A stretch of DNA of 64,000 bases from Mytilus californianus (GCF_021869535.1 NW_026262734.1:92509285-92573284); one strand, 5' to 3'; counted from the first letter of the stretch, positions 45,290 through 57,045 are shown. Notes: a model not told the origin generated them from the letters alone. A program made the numbers and translations.

Positions 45290-46413
45290 TAGTCCCCTAC
45301 CAGTTAAAATTCAATGTTCCCGAAAACAAAATTCGAACTTGATCTGAAACTTGACATGTTGAATCTATATATACAAAATATCGAATCAATAAAGTCAAGC
45401 ATAAAAAAAAAGTGCAGAAAATTGATTAATTGTTTGATTTTTTTCTATGTCTAAGGATCATACCTCTGCAACATATTATTTAACCAGAACAAAATTTAAA
45501 CTTGATCTGTAACTTGTCATGGTAACTATATAAACCAAATATCAAATCAATATCTTTTAGCATGACGAACAAAATATGGAAAACTGATTATTTGAGTGAA
45601 TTTTGTAAGTCCAAGGACCAACATTCTTCAAAAAATCATCAGACCGGAACAAAATTCGAATTTGATCTGTAACTTGTCACTGTTTTAACTAAATGCCAAA
45701 AAATCAAGTTAAAATCTTCAAGCATGACGAAAAAAAAAAATGTGGAAAACCGATTATTTGAGTGAATAAGGACCATAAATCATCAGACCGGAAAAGAAAT
45801 TCAAATGTGATCTGTAACTTGTAATGGTTTAACTATATGCCAAATAAGAAGTCAATACCGTCAAGCATGACGAAAAAAAGTGCTGAAAAATAATTGCTTA
45901 AGTGATTTATTTAAGTCCAAGGGCCACACTCTGTAACAAATCATAAGACTGCAACAAAATTTGAAATTGACCTGAAACTTGTCATGGTTATACTATATAC
46001 CAAATATCAAGTCAATATCTTTAAGCATGACAAAACAAGAATGTGTACATAGTACACGGATGCCTAACTCGCACTATCATTTTCTATGTTCTCTGGACCG
46101 TGAAATTTGGGTCAAAACTCTTAATTGGCAATTAAATTAGAAAGATCATATCATAGGAAACATGTGTACTAAGTTTCAAGTTGATTGGACTCTAACTTCA
46201 TCAAACACTACATTGACCAAAAACTTTAATCTGAAGCGGGACAGACGGACAGACGAACGAACGGACGCACAGACAAAAAAACATAATGCCCCTAGGTGGG
46301 GCATAAAAAATACTGAAAGCTGATTTGCCGGACTGACGGAATGACGGACAGACGGACGAACGGACAGACAGTGCAAACCTAAAGTCCTCTTCAGCTTCAC
46401 TGGTAGGGGACTT
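45290..46413. mobile_element. 1.1-kb TIR element with internal 160-bp array
   Basis: AGTCCCCTACCAGT at 45291 and ACTGGTAGGGGACT ending near 46412 are perfect 14-bp inverted repeats. The interior holds about five diverged units of 150-165 bp, each with an ACAAAATTCGAACTTGATCTG-like segment and an AGTCAATATCTTTAAGCATG-like segment. A GGGACAGACGGACAGACGAA stretch follows near the right end. No transposase is present and the target duplication is unclear. Confidence 0.7.
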
Positions 46414-46435
46414 AAAAAAGCGCACAGAACCTTAA

Positions 46436-46541
46436 CATAGGCGCACAAGGCCAGTATTGTTTTATTTATCACCAGCACTTTGACAGGACATAGGCGCACA
46501 AGGCCAGGACCGTTTTACTTATCACCAGCACAGTGTATGGA
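46436..46541. repeat. 53-bp tandem duplication
   Basis: CATAGGCGCACAAGGCCAG, then TTTATCACCAGCAC, occurs twice 53 bp apart with few differences. Confidence 0.85.
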
Positions 46542-46734
46542 CAATTTCTTTTTGGGTATTCGCACGAGTTTTTTCATAAAAAAATCGTTGTAATATAATA
46601 TGATTGGTTGCTTAACATCCAGTGGCAGGTCAGATGCAAATTAAGGACGAGAGCATGATAATTATGAAGAAACGTAACAAAACAGGCAGCAGCATAAGTA
46701 GCTGAAGATATGTTACGTTGAATCTGATTGGACC

Positions 46735-46945
46735 AGGCTATATGTTATGCCTAGACAGAAATATTTATGGCTAACCATAAATAGATTATGACTAGCCTTA
46801 AATAATTTAGGCTAGTCATAGGCATACTTAGATTTTATGGTAGCCATAAGTATTTATGTCTAGCCTTACATGAGTATATCATGGTTAAATCAATTTATGC
46901 CTATGCATAAACATATATGGCTAGCCAAAAATAAATATTTATGAC
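46735..46945. repeat. Cluster of TATGGCTAGCCATAA palindromic motifs
   Basis: About ten degenerate copies of TTATGGCTAGCCATAA or its half-sites (ATTTATGGCTA, GACTAGCCTTA, GTCTAGCCTTA, ATGGCTAGCC) occur in 210 bp in both orientations. Non-coding. The architecture parallels the ACGGA cluster at 28181. Confidence 0.7.
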
Positions 46946-48559
46946 GCACATACCGCGCCAAAGATCTCTCAAACAAAGTACCACGATCGATGATCATTTT
47001 GCAATTCAACAAATATAAAATTTATCTTATTAAAAAAAAAGTTCCGAATCACCAGTTAACGTTTTTCGTATTCGATATTCGATCCTTCCAACTTTATATA
47101 GGAACATCACATTTATCAATAGATACTATAAAACAGTCAAGGCCCTCTAAAAATAGAAATTGTCATAGTTTAGCAAACAATTGTTAAGATGAGACCATTT
47201 TTAACAATAAACAACCGAGCAAGAAACAATTCAAGTTCGGCAAAAAAAAATATTATCTTCCTGGTCTAAATTTTATATTTTTGAAATAAACTGGCTATAC
47301 AGATTTGAACTGGTTTGTGGGAAAACTCATTTATATCAAAAAATTAATCTGTACCCTGTTTTTGCCCATATTGTATGTAAAATATCCAAAAACATTGTTT
47401 TGGCGATAAAATAGTTGCTAGTTCGGCATCATTAATTTTCTCATTATTTCATTCGGAGTTAGGCATAGCAGTCGAGAATACAATTTTTACGAATAATTAT
47501 AAACTAACATGGACGACAGCTGTGTTTACATCTAGATTGACCCAGTCTGATTGGTTACAATATTCTTTGCTGTTTTATGAATGGATCATGTGAATTGAAT
47601 GAACGGGTTAACAAATCTACAAGGTATAACAGGTCTAGCTATTTAAATGTATGTCTCAGTTTATTTTTAATGACGATTCTAAAGTTCTTTTGAAAGCCAC
47701 CTGTTACAATGACAAAGCTGTATTTACAAGTGTGTAACTTGAGTGTAAAGAAATATCCGATTGTCAGTTAAATCCATTCAAAAAATTTTAAATACTAAAT
47801 ACACACCAACATGAAGTCATTGCATGGTTATGCAAATATATATATTATTTAAATAAAATTTGCAGTGTGTATTTTCTTGAATTCACTAGAAATTTGGATC
47901 ATGCAGATTTAGTTGACAATTATTAATAACAAAAGGATTATAAAAAAATGGATGCTATGACAATCAGGATTCTGCGGAGGTCATCTCGAAGGGTAATTAG
48001 ATTGCGTCTAGTCTAAAATACACAGGAAATAATGATCTATTATAACGAGTCCATGCGTTGTAAACTGTTTCTTTTGGAGTTTTTATTATTTGGATTTTCG
48101 ATTTAGTATATTATAAATCAAATATAAGAATATGAGTCAAATCGGTGAACTTGAATTTGACAGCCAATGCCCCCGTAACAGTCACTTATTAATACTTGAT
48201 GCATTGAAATTTACCCGAGGATAAATATTCATTTATAATTTGCGGCACATAATAATTCAAATATTATTATGATATGAACAACAAAGTAACACAATGTGAA
48301 TGTTTCTGGAACGACAAAATAAGAGCGATTGCAGTTTTGATAAGGTTTCAGCTTATATTTTATAGAGACGATCATGTAAACCGCATAGTCCCTAACGCAG
48401 TGTAGTATGATACATTTGTATAGCTCCAGACCCAAGGAGAAATATTTGAGGAATAGTAGGTATTTCATACACAACATTAAGTTAGTCCATATTTAAACGG
48501 AAAGATATTCTGAAGCTTTGATTGCGTCAGGTAAATTATTCCGATCCTTGAAAGACGCC
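46946..48559. other. Intergenic, no recognisable feature
   Basis: AT-rich sequence. Short frames on both strands have no recognisable domain. Nothing is supported. Confidence 0.4.
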
Positions 48560-49560
48560 AAGGAAAACAATTAGGAGAACATAGTTGTTCTCGATTGAGG
48601 TGATAGAACGTGTTTTAAAAAAAATCGACGGCCGTATTATAATTAATAATTTGATATGTATTTTGCAAGTGGGTTGGGCGTTTGCCAACTTAATATTTTA
48701 CTTAAAAGAACGAGCCCTTGAATTTGCAAGAAGTTTTAAAGTAGATAAGCTTATTTCCTTTCGCAGAGTATATCTTGAATGCACTGGTGTTTAATAATGA
48801 AGATCGTCTTTTACTTTTCAAAGAATATCAGATTTAAATAAAGTACAGTTTTCATCAATTACACCCCATAGTAATAGATGGATCTGATAATAGTTTTGTA
48901 CAAAACCTCTAGACAGTATCTAGGTAAGAACCTCTACATACGTGTAATTATATCTAAACGCGGATTGTGGTTTGGATCCCCCAACAATGTGTTGACACCA
49001 TAAGAGATTGTTTATTAAATACAAAGCCAATTTATGATTTCGGAAGATCGATTTCTCTTAAGTCTATGTAACACAAAATAAGCGGTTGGTGATTTAATTT
49101 TGTGTAGTTTAGTGAATATTCTAGTACTATATTTAGTTTTTGTTAATCAATGAAACACGTCTTTCCTTAGACGAGCTATTTATTTTTTTTTCAAAATCTT
49201 TATTAATATTATTGATAAGCAATGTATTATCAGCGGAAAACAACTTAATTTCAATGTCAGTTTTATCACATAAATCAGAAATAGAGGCCGATTTAGACCC
49301 ATGCTGGTATTCCAGCTAAAATGAATTTTTCACTTTAATACTTTCAAAATTATTTGCCATATTTGTGATAAATAGTCTTGCAACCAATGGAGAACACTAC
49401 CACATGCAGTGAACGGCTTAAGCTTAAAAATTTAGCCGTCGTTCCAGACTTTGTTAAAATTTTTAAGATACACCTAGAACAATTGATCAATCTATAATAC
49501 TAAAATAATCGTAACAGGTTCCACAGAACTATGTGTCTCGCCCGCTTTTGCTACTGATGG
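48560..49560 (-). pseudogene. LINE reverse transcriptase fragment (minus strand)
   Basis: Minus-strand translation gives ACGSVLHWLQDYLSQIW near 49400. A degraded AGIP.....L..LFLIYV block follows near 49290 (motif B region), then FSADNTLLINNINKDFEKKI near 49220. The last is motif C with the second catalytic Asp replaced by Asn, or mutated. Further on, LEVLYKTIIRSIYYYG near 48900 matches the thumb (L..LY...IRPILEYG). Many stops and frame shifts are present. The palm and thumb are in correct order, so I am fairly sure of LINE origin but not of the clade. Confidence 0.55.
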
Positions 49561-49884
49561 TATTTTTTGACCTTGAAGAAGCTTCTAGCCAAGTTTGATA
49601 ACATATTCCTTGAAGGTTTGACAAAGTTATTGATGTCAATTTTATTAATCCAAACTGTATCTAAATGTTAATTGCCAAAAAAAAAAACTAAGTCCTTTTA
49701 TCAGTAAAGTACACAAAAAAAAAACCCAAAAAAAACCCAACCTATTTTCAACATTTTGCATGAGAAATTACCTCTTAAACATAAAAAAAAATTCTTGCAA
49801 AGTTTTATTGTTCAAAGAAAAATGAAAAAGATTTCTCCAAAAATTATACCAAAATTGCTATCAATCAGTGCCCTTGGGAAAAAA

Positions 49885-50125
49885 ACAATAAGTAATAACA
49901 TGAACAACCCGACAGGATCTGCTAACCCTTCCGGAGCACCTGCGATCACCTCCGGTTTTTGGTGGGGGTTCGTGTTGCTTAGTCTTTTGGATTTTTTTGT
50001 TGTTGTGGTTGGTGTACTGTTGTTTATCTTTTGTTTTTTTTTTTCATTTTTTGCCATGGCATTGTCAGTTTATTTTCGACTCATGAGGATGAATGTTGAT
50101 TTGGTATCTTTCACCTCGCTTTAGT
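49885..50125 (+). repeat. Dispersed bivalve repeat carrying a spurious ORF
   Basis: It includes CGACAGGATCTGCTAACCCT, TCCGGAGCACCTGCGATCAC and GCCATGGCATTGTCAGTTTA. I recall this order from many bivalve sequences in unrelated contexts. A 122-codon open frame runs across it with a hydrophobic C-terminal half (poly-F/V from T-rich DNA). I treat the frame as a by-product. Confidence 0.65.
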
Positions 50126-50289
50126 GTTTCGAATAATTTAATTTGTTTATAAACAGGAATCTAGCTTTAAACATGTCATGATGAAACAGAAGTGCTGGCT
50201 ACTAGTCCGGTTATAATCTTGGGGACAACACGTTCATCAGCAATGGTTGAAAAAAATTAATATTGAGTTTGAATATTATGATTCTTTGT

Positions 50290-50375
50290 TGAAGGTTTTA
50301 CAGTGCTCTATAGTTGTTGACAGCCTCATTATGTAGTGAATATTTATCTCATTGGCAATCATGTTACATTTTACT
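50290..50375 (+). mobile_element. Short retroposon tail copy
   Basis: TTGTTGAAGGTTTTACAGTG and TCTCATTGGCAATCATGTTA match the 3' portion of the 16645 family. Confidence 0.5.
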
Positions 50376-50552
50376 TTTATATTTATTGAGTTTCTTCGTA
50401 TTACTAATTGGTAAATTCGTTATACATTTATCATGAATTGCAAACAAGTTGCAATAAATATAGAATAATGCGACACATCAGAAGTTGATATATTGTACTG
50501 AATATATCTCAATAATAAAGTAATAAATAAAAGACTATTTAAAATATACCCA

Positions 50553-50735
50553 ATCTTTATTTATTATTTATACTACACTCCAAGAGGAAATGTTCCTCGT
50601 TCTCAAGAATAATGCATAGTTTGCAAAGTCTATCTTCTCGAGGGATTTTTAAATATCTACCCCTTCCAATTTCAAGATTGTGGTCACTTATACGGAGTTT
50701 GATGAAAAACTTTCTTATAATAAAATCGTTGTATC
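50553..50735 (-). pseudogene. LINE polyprotein C-terminus (minus strand)
   Basis: An uninterrupted minus-strand frame of about 60 codons reads KFFIKLRISDHNLEIGRGRY, then IPREDRLCKLC and NEEHFLLECSI. The pattern LR.S.H.L.IE.GRY....R..R.C..C.....DE.HFLL.C is the zinc-binding C-terminus of many animal LINE polyproteins. It is in frame and well conserved. The rest of the element is not adjacent, since the next minus-strand RT piece (48560-49560) lies on its 3' side, so they are probably separate insertions. Confidence 0.75.
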
Positions 50736-50736
50736 T

Positions 50737-51150
50737 TAAGTAAAAAGTAAAATAACAAAAATACCGAACTCCGTGGAAAATTCAAAACGTAAAGTCCCTT
50801 ATAAAATGGCAAAATCAAAAGCTCAAACACATGAAACGAATGGATAACAACTGTCATATTCCTGACTTCGTATAGGCATTTTCTGATGTAGAAATTTGTA
50901 GATTGAACCTTGTTTTAAAGCTAGCTAAACCTCTCACTTGTATGACAGTCGCATAAAATTCCATTATATTGACAACATTGTGTGGACAAAACGAGCAGAC
51001 ATAATAGGTAAAAATGTCAAATGTAGGGTACATCAGTCAACATTGTGTTATAACCTTAATCACTATAAAAACAAACAAATATGTCAACAAACAAAAACAA
51101 AAATGCATATAGACAAAGCACATAAGCAAAAAAAAAAAAAAAAAAAGAAG
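50737..51150 (+). repeat. Abundant mussel dispersed repeat with A-rich end
   Basis: It begins AAAAAGTAAAATAACAAAAA and runs through AAGCTCAAACACATGAAACG, TGTCATATTCCTGACTTCG and AACCTCTCACTTGTATGACA. It ends near an A19 tract (51129-51147). I recognise it as a very common mussel repeat. A second copy of only its first bases is at 53223-53250. Confidence 0.7.
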
Positions 51151-51639
51151 GAATAAAAAAACATTACCATAGCACAATAACACAATGACGGGATGTATAA
51201 GTACCGAGCCACATCAAATAAATATTACCAAAAAAGTATTAAAGTAAAAGTAATAATTTACAAAGACAAATAAAAGAACACTATAACACGTAATTAAGAT
51301 GATAAACAACGTCAGTACCTAGAATCTATATTTCAAGAACATCGTGTATCATTTGTGAAGTTGATACAGAATATTTATTTACAAGGTCTTGGTATCTTCC
51401 GATGAATTTTTATAGAAAAAGGACTAGACATTCTTTGCAATAACCCTGGTTCATCAACTTTTTTCTCAGACACAAGTGACGTATTTAGATGTGGGATTAC
51501 CTTAGTGCTCATTTATTCCTAATTCGTTTACAAGACACTCGTAGTAGTACGATTTACACAAAGACAATATTATTTGAAGCTCTGTCCGCAGGAACAACAA
51601 CATATTTATTGTGAAGAGATAATTAACATTTTACAGCTT
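51151..51639. other. Intergenic, no recognisable feature
   Basis: AT-rich DNA between the A-rich repeat end and the truncated minus-strand Penelope-like fragment. Nothing is supported. Confidence 0.4.
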
Positions 51640-53131
51640 CTTTGTCTCTAAAAACGGACTCTGGTCGATCATTCACACAGTTTTTCTGTAATTCATAATT
51701 ATTTTGAAGTTGTGGTTCCAATTGATGTTTTGGGGTTGTCTAAACTTAGGACAATGATATATCATCTTTCGGAGATGTTCAGGTTGAATGATGTTTAGAT
51801 CTCGAGTAATAACATCGCCACAGGGGCTATATATATAAGGCGAGTAGAACAGTCACATATCAGAGGGTATTCTAGGTATTGTTCTAAATCAAGGTCCTGC
51901 AATGCTTGCTTATTGTTAAATACATTTGGTGCAATGGTTTTGGTGAAAATAAAGTTGAATTTTAGATGTTACCTCCTTGTGATGTAGAACGTTGCTGATG
52001 TTGATTGCATCAATTTCCTTTATTTGTAAACTGAACAGGAAGGAATTTCCTCTTTTCTTCATGTGAAGGTTCCGATCTTACTGGTTTAAAAAGACGGAAA
52101 AGAGCTACATCATAAATTATATTGACCAGTCTGTATATTGTAGGAAATGTATTTATGCATCCTTTATCAAGTGCATAATCTCTCAAACATTTTAGTAATT
52201 AACAGGCAGTGAAAAAAATAATAGTTATTATGTAATGTAACCCTAGCGGATGATGAAGATGTAAAAGAAGGTCATCAAAGTCGATCTAGATTTGGAAGAC
52301 TTTTTTTACATTAGGCCGATGGTAATGTTTTTGTCCATGACTACGCTGTTGTCTTAAAGTAGTATTAAATAAACTCATTAAATTCACATCACTGCAAGCT
52401 GGACGTGACAAATTTCTTACTCCGTTGATTTTATCATTGCAACCATTTGGCATTGCAGTACCAAGTTCCCTTATCCAGAAATTTTCTCTATCTTTTCGGA
52501 AAGGAGTACTTAGTATAGGGCGATTGGTTTGGTGATAAATTTTCTCGATTATGCGTACTTTCATAGATAAAGAAGGTTCAAGGTCCGGTTGATTAAAATG
52601 ATTATAAAGAACCCTGAATTGCGGATCTTTATTATCAGACAGGTGTTGATTCATCCTTTTACGCAAAGTTTGTTGAGTTTCACCAACATAAAGTAGTCCA
52701 CACAAAGTACATTCACAGCCGAAAACGACATTGTCCGTGGAACGGTCCAAAGGTTCAAAAGATTAAGTATAATTAGTTTTTCCTGTTCAGTTACTAGTGA
52801 AATCAGGAGTCGTGATTAACATATTACATGTCTAACACGTGCTTCATTTTCCTTTTTTATGTCTACAAGAAGAAATAATAGGAGTTGATTCACTTGTAGC
52901 AGGTGTCTTTAAACAGTCGAAAATATTAACGGTACATGGTTTGAATTTTTGAAGAGTAACCGAATTTTTAGAGTAGTAATTACCTTCTGGCTGAACATAA
53001 GTCAAATCAGGGGTATCCCGAAGGATATTCCGTGGAACACACACATCAAACGATACAGTGTTCCGTGAAACAGAAGAGTACCTTGGTAACCCGAGCGACG
53101 TCCTAGCCGGTTTGTTCTTTGTATTTATCAT
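51640..53131 (-). pseudogene. Naiad-type Penelope-like element, 5' half: GIY-YIG endonuclease and linker
   Basis: The minus-strand frame 52750-52286 encodes FGCECTLCGLLYVGETQQTL (the GIY-YIG core, with CxxC just before it), RKRMNQH, a REN.WIRELGTAMPNGCND segment and QRSHGQKHYHRP. Upstream, a stop-containing extension reads TPDFTSN and TGKTNY and SFEPLDRSTDN. Downstream, in shifted frames, come DFDDLLLHLHHPLGLHY, YRLVNIIYDVALFRLFKPV, IDAINISNVLHHKEVTSKI and HCPKFRQPQNINWNHNFKI. This linker precedes the RT in such elements. GIY-YIG at the N-terminal side of the RT is the permuted order of the Naiad/Chlamys clade. The RT is missing here. The frame at 53131-52844 may be its N-terminus but is unrecognised. 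Confidence 0.75.
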
Positions 53132-53539
53132 GCATTAAGCTACTAAGTTAATGATGCCCTCTGGGAATAATCCACCAGCAGTAAAGTTTCTTCTAGGAAG
53201 AAACTTGACATCGACTTGGTTGTAGTAAAAAGTAAAATAACAAAAATATTCTTTATCTTAATTTTGATGGTTTTTCTTATATAGAAATAACTTACTTTTT
53301 CATCATAACTATTAAATTTATTTTTGATTAAAATTTTATATTTGTCTTCTATTTCTTTGTGGATAAGAATCTTGAGAGGTTTAACTTCTTTCAAATTTAT
53401 ACAATACTCCATTCTATGTAAGATAAGGCTACAATGTACAATATTATTCAAATATGTATACCAAGAATATGTACCCTTGTTGTAAAGATATTTGACAACA
53501 CACAAGCCTCTTTTAAAAGGGGGTTTATGTTTTCGGAAT

Positions 53540-54620
53540 AATGTCTTGCTAGAAAAATTAAAGACTGAATTGAAATGAAATGTTCTACTGGCAATCTTCC
53601 ATGTTTAGATCGTTCCCCAACATTTACAGCAGACTTTTCTTTATTCCCAATATAAATTTACAAAAGTTTAAATGAACTGTTTCAGAGGGAGTTTGTAAAA
53701 TAAAATGGATCTAAACTTTTCCCACTTTATTTTTCAGGCCGAATTTTAGCCGTATGATAGGTCAAATAACTATTTACAAATCAAATTTCTGAGTAAAGAC
53801 TGGGCGTACTAATTTTTCAAAACGATTATTTGAGACCTGTATAGCAAGATTACTAAGGAAGAAGATTAAGTTTTTATAGAAAACTTTTTTGGTCTTCCTA
53901 GCTATATCCTCTAAACTATGATTCAGGTTACTACTACTTTTAAGTAACGGACCTAAGAACTTGTGTTCAGTAACATTTTGTAATAAATTATTTTTATAAT
54001 TAATGAATGGTTCCACATTACTATTACTGTAATGTTGAATAACAATACACTTGTTTTTTTTTAATAATGAGAGTGAGCTTCCAGTTATCGCAAACAAATC
54101 ACTAATAAGATTGAGAATGGAAATGGGGAATGTGTCAAAGAGACAACAACCCGACCATAGAGCAGACAACAGCCGAAGGCCACCAATGGGTCTTCAATGC
54201 AGCGAGAAACTCCCGCACCCGGAGGCGTCCTTCAGCTGGCCCCTAAACAAATATGTATACTAGTTCAGGGATAATGGACGTCATACTAAACTCCAAATTA
54301 TACACAAGAAACTAAAATTAAAAATGATACAATACTAACAAAGGCCAGAGGCTCCTGACTTGGGACAAGCGCAAAAATGCGGCGGGGTTAAACATGTTTT
54401 TTGAGATCTCAACCCTCCCCCTAAGGCTATTTACACTACTTTGAAGACCTTTTGTTAATCTCTGAGTATATAATTAAATCATCAGCAAAACAAGTGGATC
54501 CAACGTTTGAATCAAGGTGGCTTGGAGTCTCCGTTTGTATTGACTAGCGCTAAATGATAAATAAAAATATTGAAAAGATAGGGACTGATAGAGTTCCCCT
54601 GTTTTACTCAACTGAATGAT
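53540..54620 (-). pseudogene. LINE reverse transcriptase, split by a retroelement tail
   Basis: On the minus strand, VKQGNSISPYLFNIFIYHLA (motif B) and CFADDLIIYSE (motif C with ADD) lie at 54610-54430. Then a 316-bp insertion interrupts (54107-54422). The frame resumes with LFAITGSSLSLL, HKFLGPLLKSSSNLNHSLED, VSNNRFEKLVRPVFT and PSETVHLNFCKFILGIKK down to about 53600. These are RT palm and thumb landmarks of CR1/jockey-type LINEs. Catalytic ADD is intact, but stops and shifts are present throughout. The N-terminal RT and endonuclease are absent upstream. Confidence 0.8.
54107..54422 (-). mobile_element. Retroelement-tail copy, 316 bp, inserted in the LINE
   Basis: It begins with AGATTGAGAATGG in plus orientation, the complement of the shared 3' end at 39577. 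It carries GGCCACCAATGGGTCTTCAA and GGCTCCTGACTTGGGACAAG, and stops at CTCAACCCTCCCCCTAA. The LINE protein is interrupted here, so the insertion is younger than the LINE. Confidence 0.8.
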
Positions 54621-55672
54621 TCAAAGGAGCTTTGTTACAATGTTTGCAGTTATTTAGCGAATATCGCTGATAGAGTTGCGTCTACGGATGTTTTCTAGTT
54701 TGTTGTCTTTGTGTACTTTGTAATTTTCAGTAATCTCGGGGTTACCTCGCTAACCACGTTTACCAGTTATAGACATAGGAGAAGTTGTATCTGGTTTTTG
54801 TTATGAACCAGTATATAAAATTCTTGCTCAGTGTTATTAATTTTACTCATGGAGGTATCCATGATGTTTGCATACATTGTTAGCAGTGACCAAATGGTTA
54901 TAAAATGTTGGCACATGTCATTTGAACTCTAAAAGCACGCTTTTATTCGTTTTGTGATATCAATCAATAACATTGGAAATATGATAATACACCACTCATA
55001 AATAATATTACACCAATTATCCCATTTATTGGAATGACGTGTTTAATATGTCATGTCTGTTTGGCACATGCTAAAAATGTACTCAGTGTAAAACAGTCAG
55101 AAGATACAGACGTTACCTTTAGTTCTCAACTTCTTTATGTTTACACAAAGTAAACAATTTCGAAAACCCAAAAACCCTAGTAACACAAATATTGAGATTA
55201 TGAAAACCACATGTAATTTCCTTTAATTTTCGATTTACTTGAGAATGCAGATAAGTCACCAAAAAGATGGCTAGTGAGAAGCATCGATATTATATACAAG
55301 GAATATAATCATAAATATACGATAAATAAGAAAATTGCACCAAAAACACCAATATCAACAATGATAAAATATAATAAAGTTTGCATTTTCTACCTTTTGA
55401 ACACAAACATGACAAAATGTACTTCCCTTGAAGTGCTTTCTTAATCTTCCAGAATTCATTTAGATATTCAATGCGATAGGCGTGGGTCGCTAATGATTTT
55501 TGCATCTCATTTTCTATGTAACGTTTCATTAGAGATTTCCAATAAAATGACATACGTACGTAACTCGACGTATGGACCTAATAGGACTGGTTATTGGCAA
55601 CTATTGAATTTGATTAAGCTCTCCAGCTGAAACAAAGTATTTAAGACTTTTAAAATCATACGATTAATGTAA
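54621..55672. other. Intergenic or 5' part of the dead LINE, unrecognised
   Basis: No further RT motif is readable on the minus strand upstream of motif B. An 87-codon minus frame at 55290-55553 has no recognisable domain. Confidence 0.35.
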
Positions 55673-55774
55673 TAGTTATACACTAAGGAATGGGTGTGTC
55701 TAGATAAGAAACCCCGACGGCCGGAGGTGAGGGGTTTCTTATCCAGACACGCCGTATCCCGAATTGTATAACTA
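55673..55774. mobile_element. 102-bp near-perfect palindrome (MITE-like)
   Basis: The ends are TAGTTATACA and TGTATAACTA, with a few imperfect bases inward of them. The inner 20-bp arms GTGTCTAGATAAGAAACCCC (55696-55715) and its complement at 55731-55750 differ at one position and enclose a 15-base GC-rich loop. It resembles a miniature inverted-repeat element. A half-copy is at 56310-56336. Confidence 0.8.
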
Positions 55775-57000
55775 ACTTACACCCGATGATAAACCCTATA
55801 TTTGTTTGCATTGAATATTAAATGAAAAAGAACGGATAGCATTTGAATTGACAATATCAAACCATTATTAATAAGAAAAAAGAATATTGTTTTAGATGAA
55901 ACCCCACTAGTAACCTTACTTTGACGATCTTCATTCAACATTTGACAAGTGAGTAGGATTTACAAATGTCAATGTTTCCGTTTTGCATATTCCCGTTAAA
56001 CATGTTAAATGCTTGTGCTAACATGGAACTGCAGGTCAAGGTTAATTGATCGCATCGTGCATTCTTATTATCAAAAAATACATCATGCTCTTTGTATGCA
56101 GTTGTCAATATGGACAGGTATGAAACGGACGACATTTTGAGTAAAACGTTGGATTTGACAGAAGAGCCTTAATATAACGCACCATTTATAACCAAAGTAC
56201 TTATTAGTCTAGTGAAGGTAATTATAAATATATTTTACATGTTACGCTTTAATCAAAAGAAGCCCCTTTCCCAACATTAAACAAACATTAATATTCGAAC
56301 ATACTGAGGGATAGGTGTGCCTGGATTAGAAACCCAACCTTAACAAATAAAAATACAGATAACATATGTAGGAATCCCCTTTTTTGGGGCCAGCCACTAA
56401 AATTACTGCAAACTCCCACTCGGTGCCACGGTTTGTCTTCAACAATTCAAACATTAATATTAATTTTATGATTAAGACTTAGTCCAAATGAATACTATAA
56501 GTTTTTTAAAGTATAATTAAAAGTAAAAAGTTCTTTACATGTATGTTCTATAAGACATTGTCATATGTGATTAAAATTTAAGCTGCAAGCAAAGGGGTAT
56601 TTAAATGATTTTTTTTTATTCAAAGTAGATGCTTAATAGTTTTTTCACTATTTGCATTTCCTCAAATATGTTTTTTCAATATGTCTTGAAACAATTTGTA
56701 GTGAACACTATTAGTAATCTCTTCTGTTCGTGCTATTAAAAAAATCAATTTCTATTGTTTCCAGAAACCTCGCTCGTCACACCCTATGGTCAAAATCAAT
56801 GTTTAATCGTAACAATAGATCTATTCAATTTACACTTGTTTCAGAAATAGAAACTATGAAGTTTAACAATAGACCTGGGTGTAATTGAGTTATCTTTCAA
56901 ATATGAAAGTTATTTTTTAATATACTTTGTAGATGAATGTTCCATTATTCTATATACAGAATCACATGCAAAATATTTGGTATACCATGAATATCAAAAA
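55775..57000. other. Intergenic with one half-palindrome
   Basis: AGGTGTGCCTGGATTAGAAA at 56313 matches one arm of the palindrome at 55673. The partner arm is missing. No other feature is supported. Confidence 0.4.
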
Positions 57001-57045
57001 GAAGATGTGGTATGATTGCCAATGAGACAACTCTTCACAAGAGAC
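57001..57045 (-). mobile_element. Minimal retroposon tail copy
   Basis: AAGATGTGGTATGATTGCCA and GAGACAACTCTTCACAAG are the shared tail of the 16645 and 44695 families and almost nothing more. Confidence 0.6.

Noticed and set aside
46176..46499. 107-codon minus frame rich in SVRPSVRHS-type repeats
   Set aside because: Translation of the GACGGACAGACGAACGG simple repeat near the end of the TIR element.
49756..50124. 122-codon plus frame with hydrophobic C-terminal half
   Set aside because: Most of it overlaps a dispersed bivalve repeat and T-rich DNA. The membrane-like segment is poly-F/V from homopolymeric T.
53143..53505. 120-codon minus frame rich in Lys/Ile
   Set aside because: AT-rich low-complexity translation between two dead retroelements with no motif of either.
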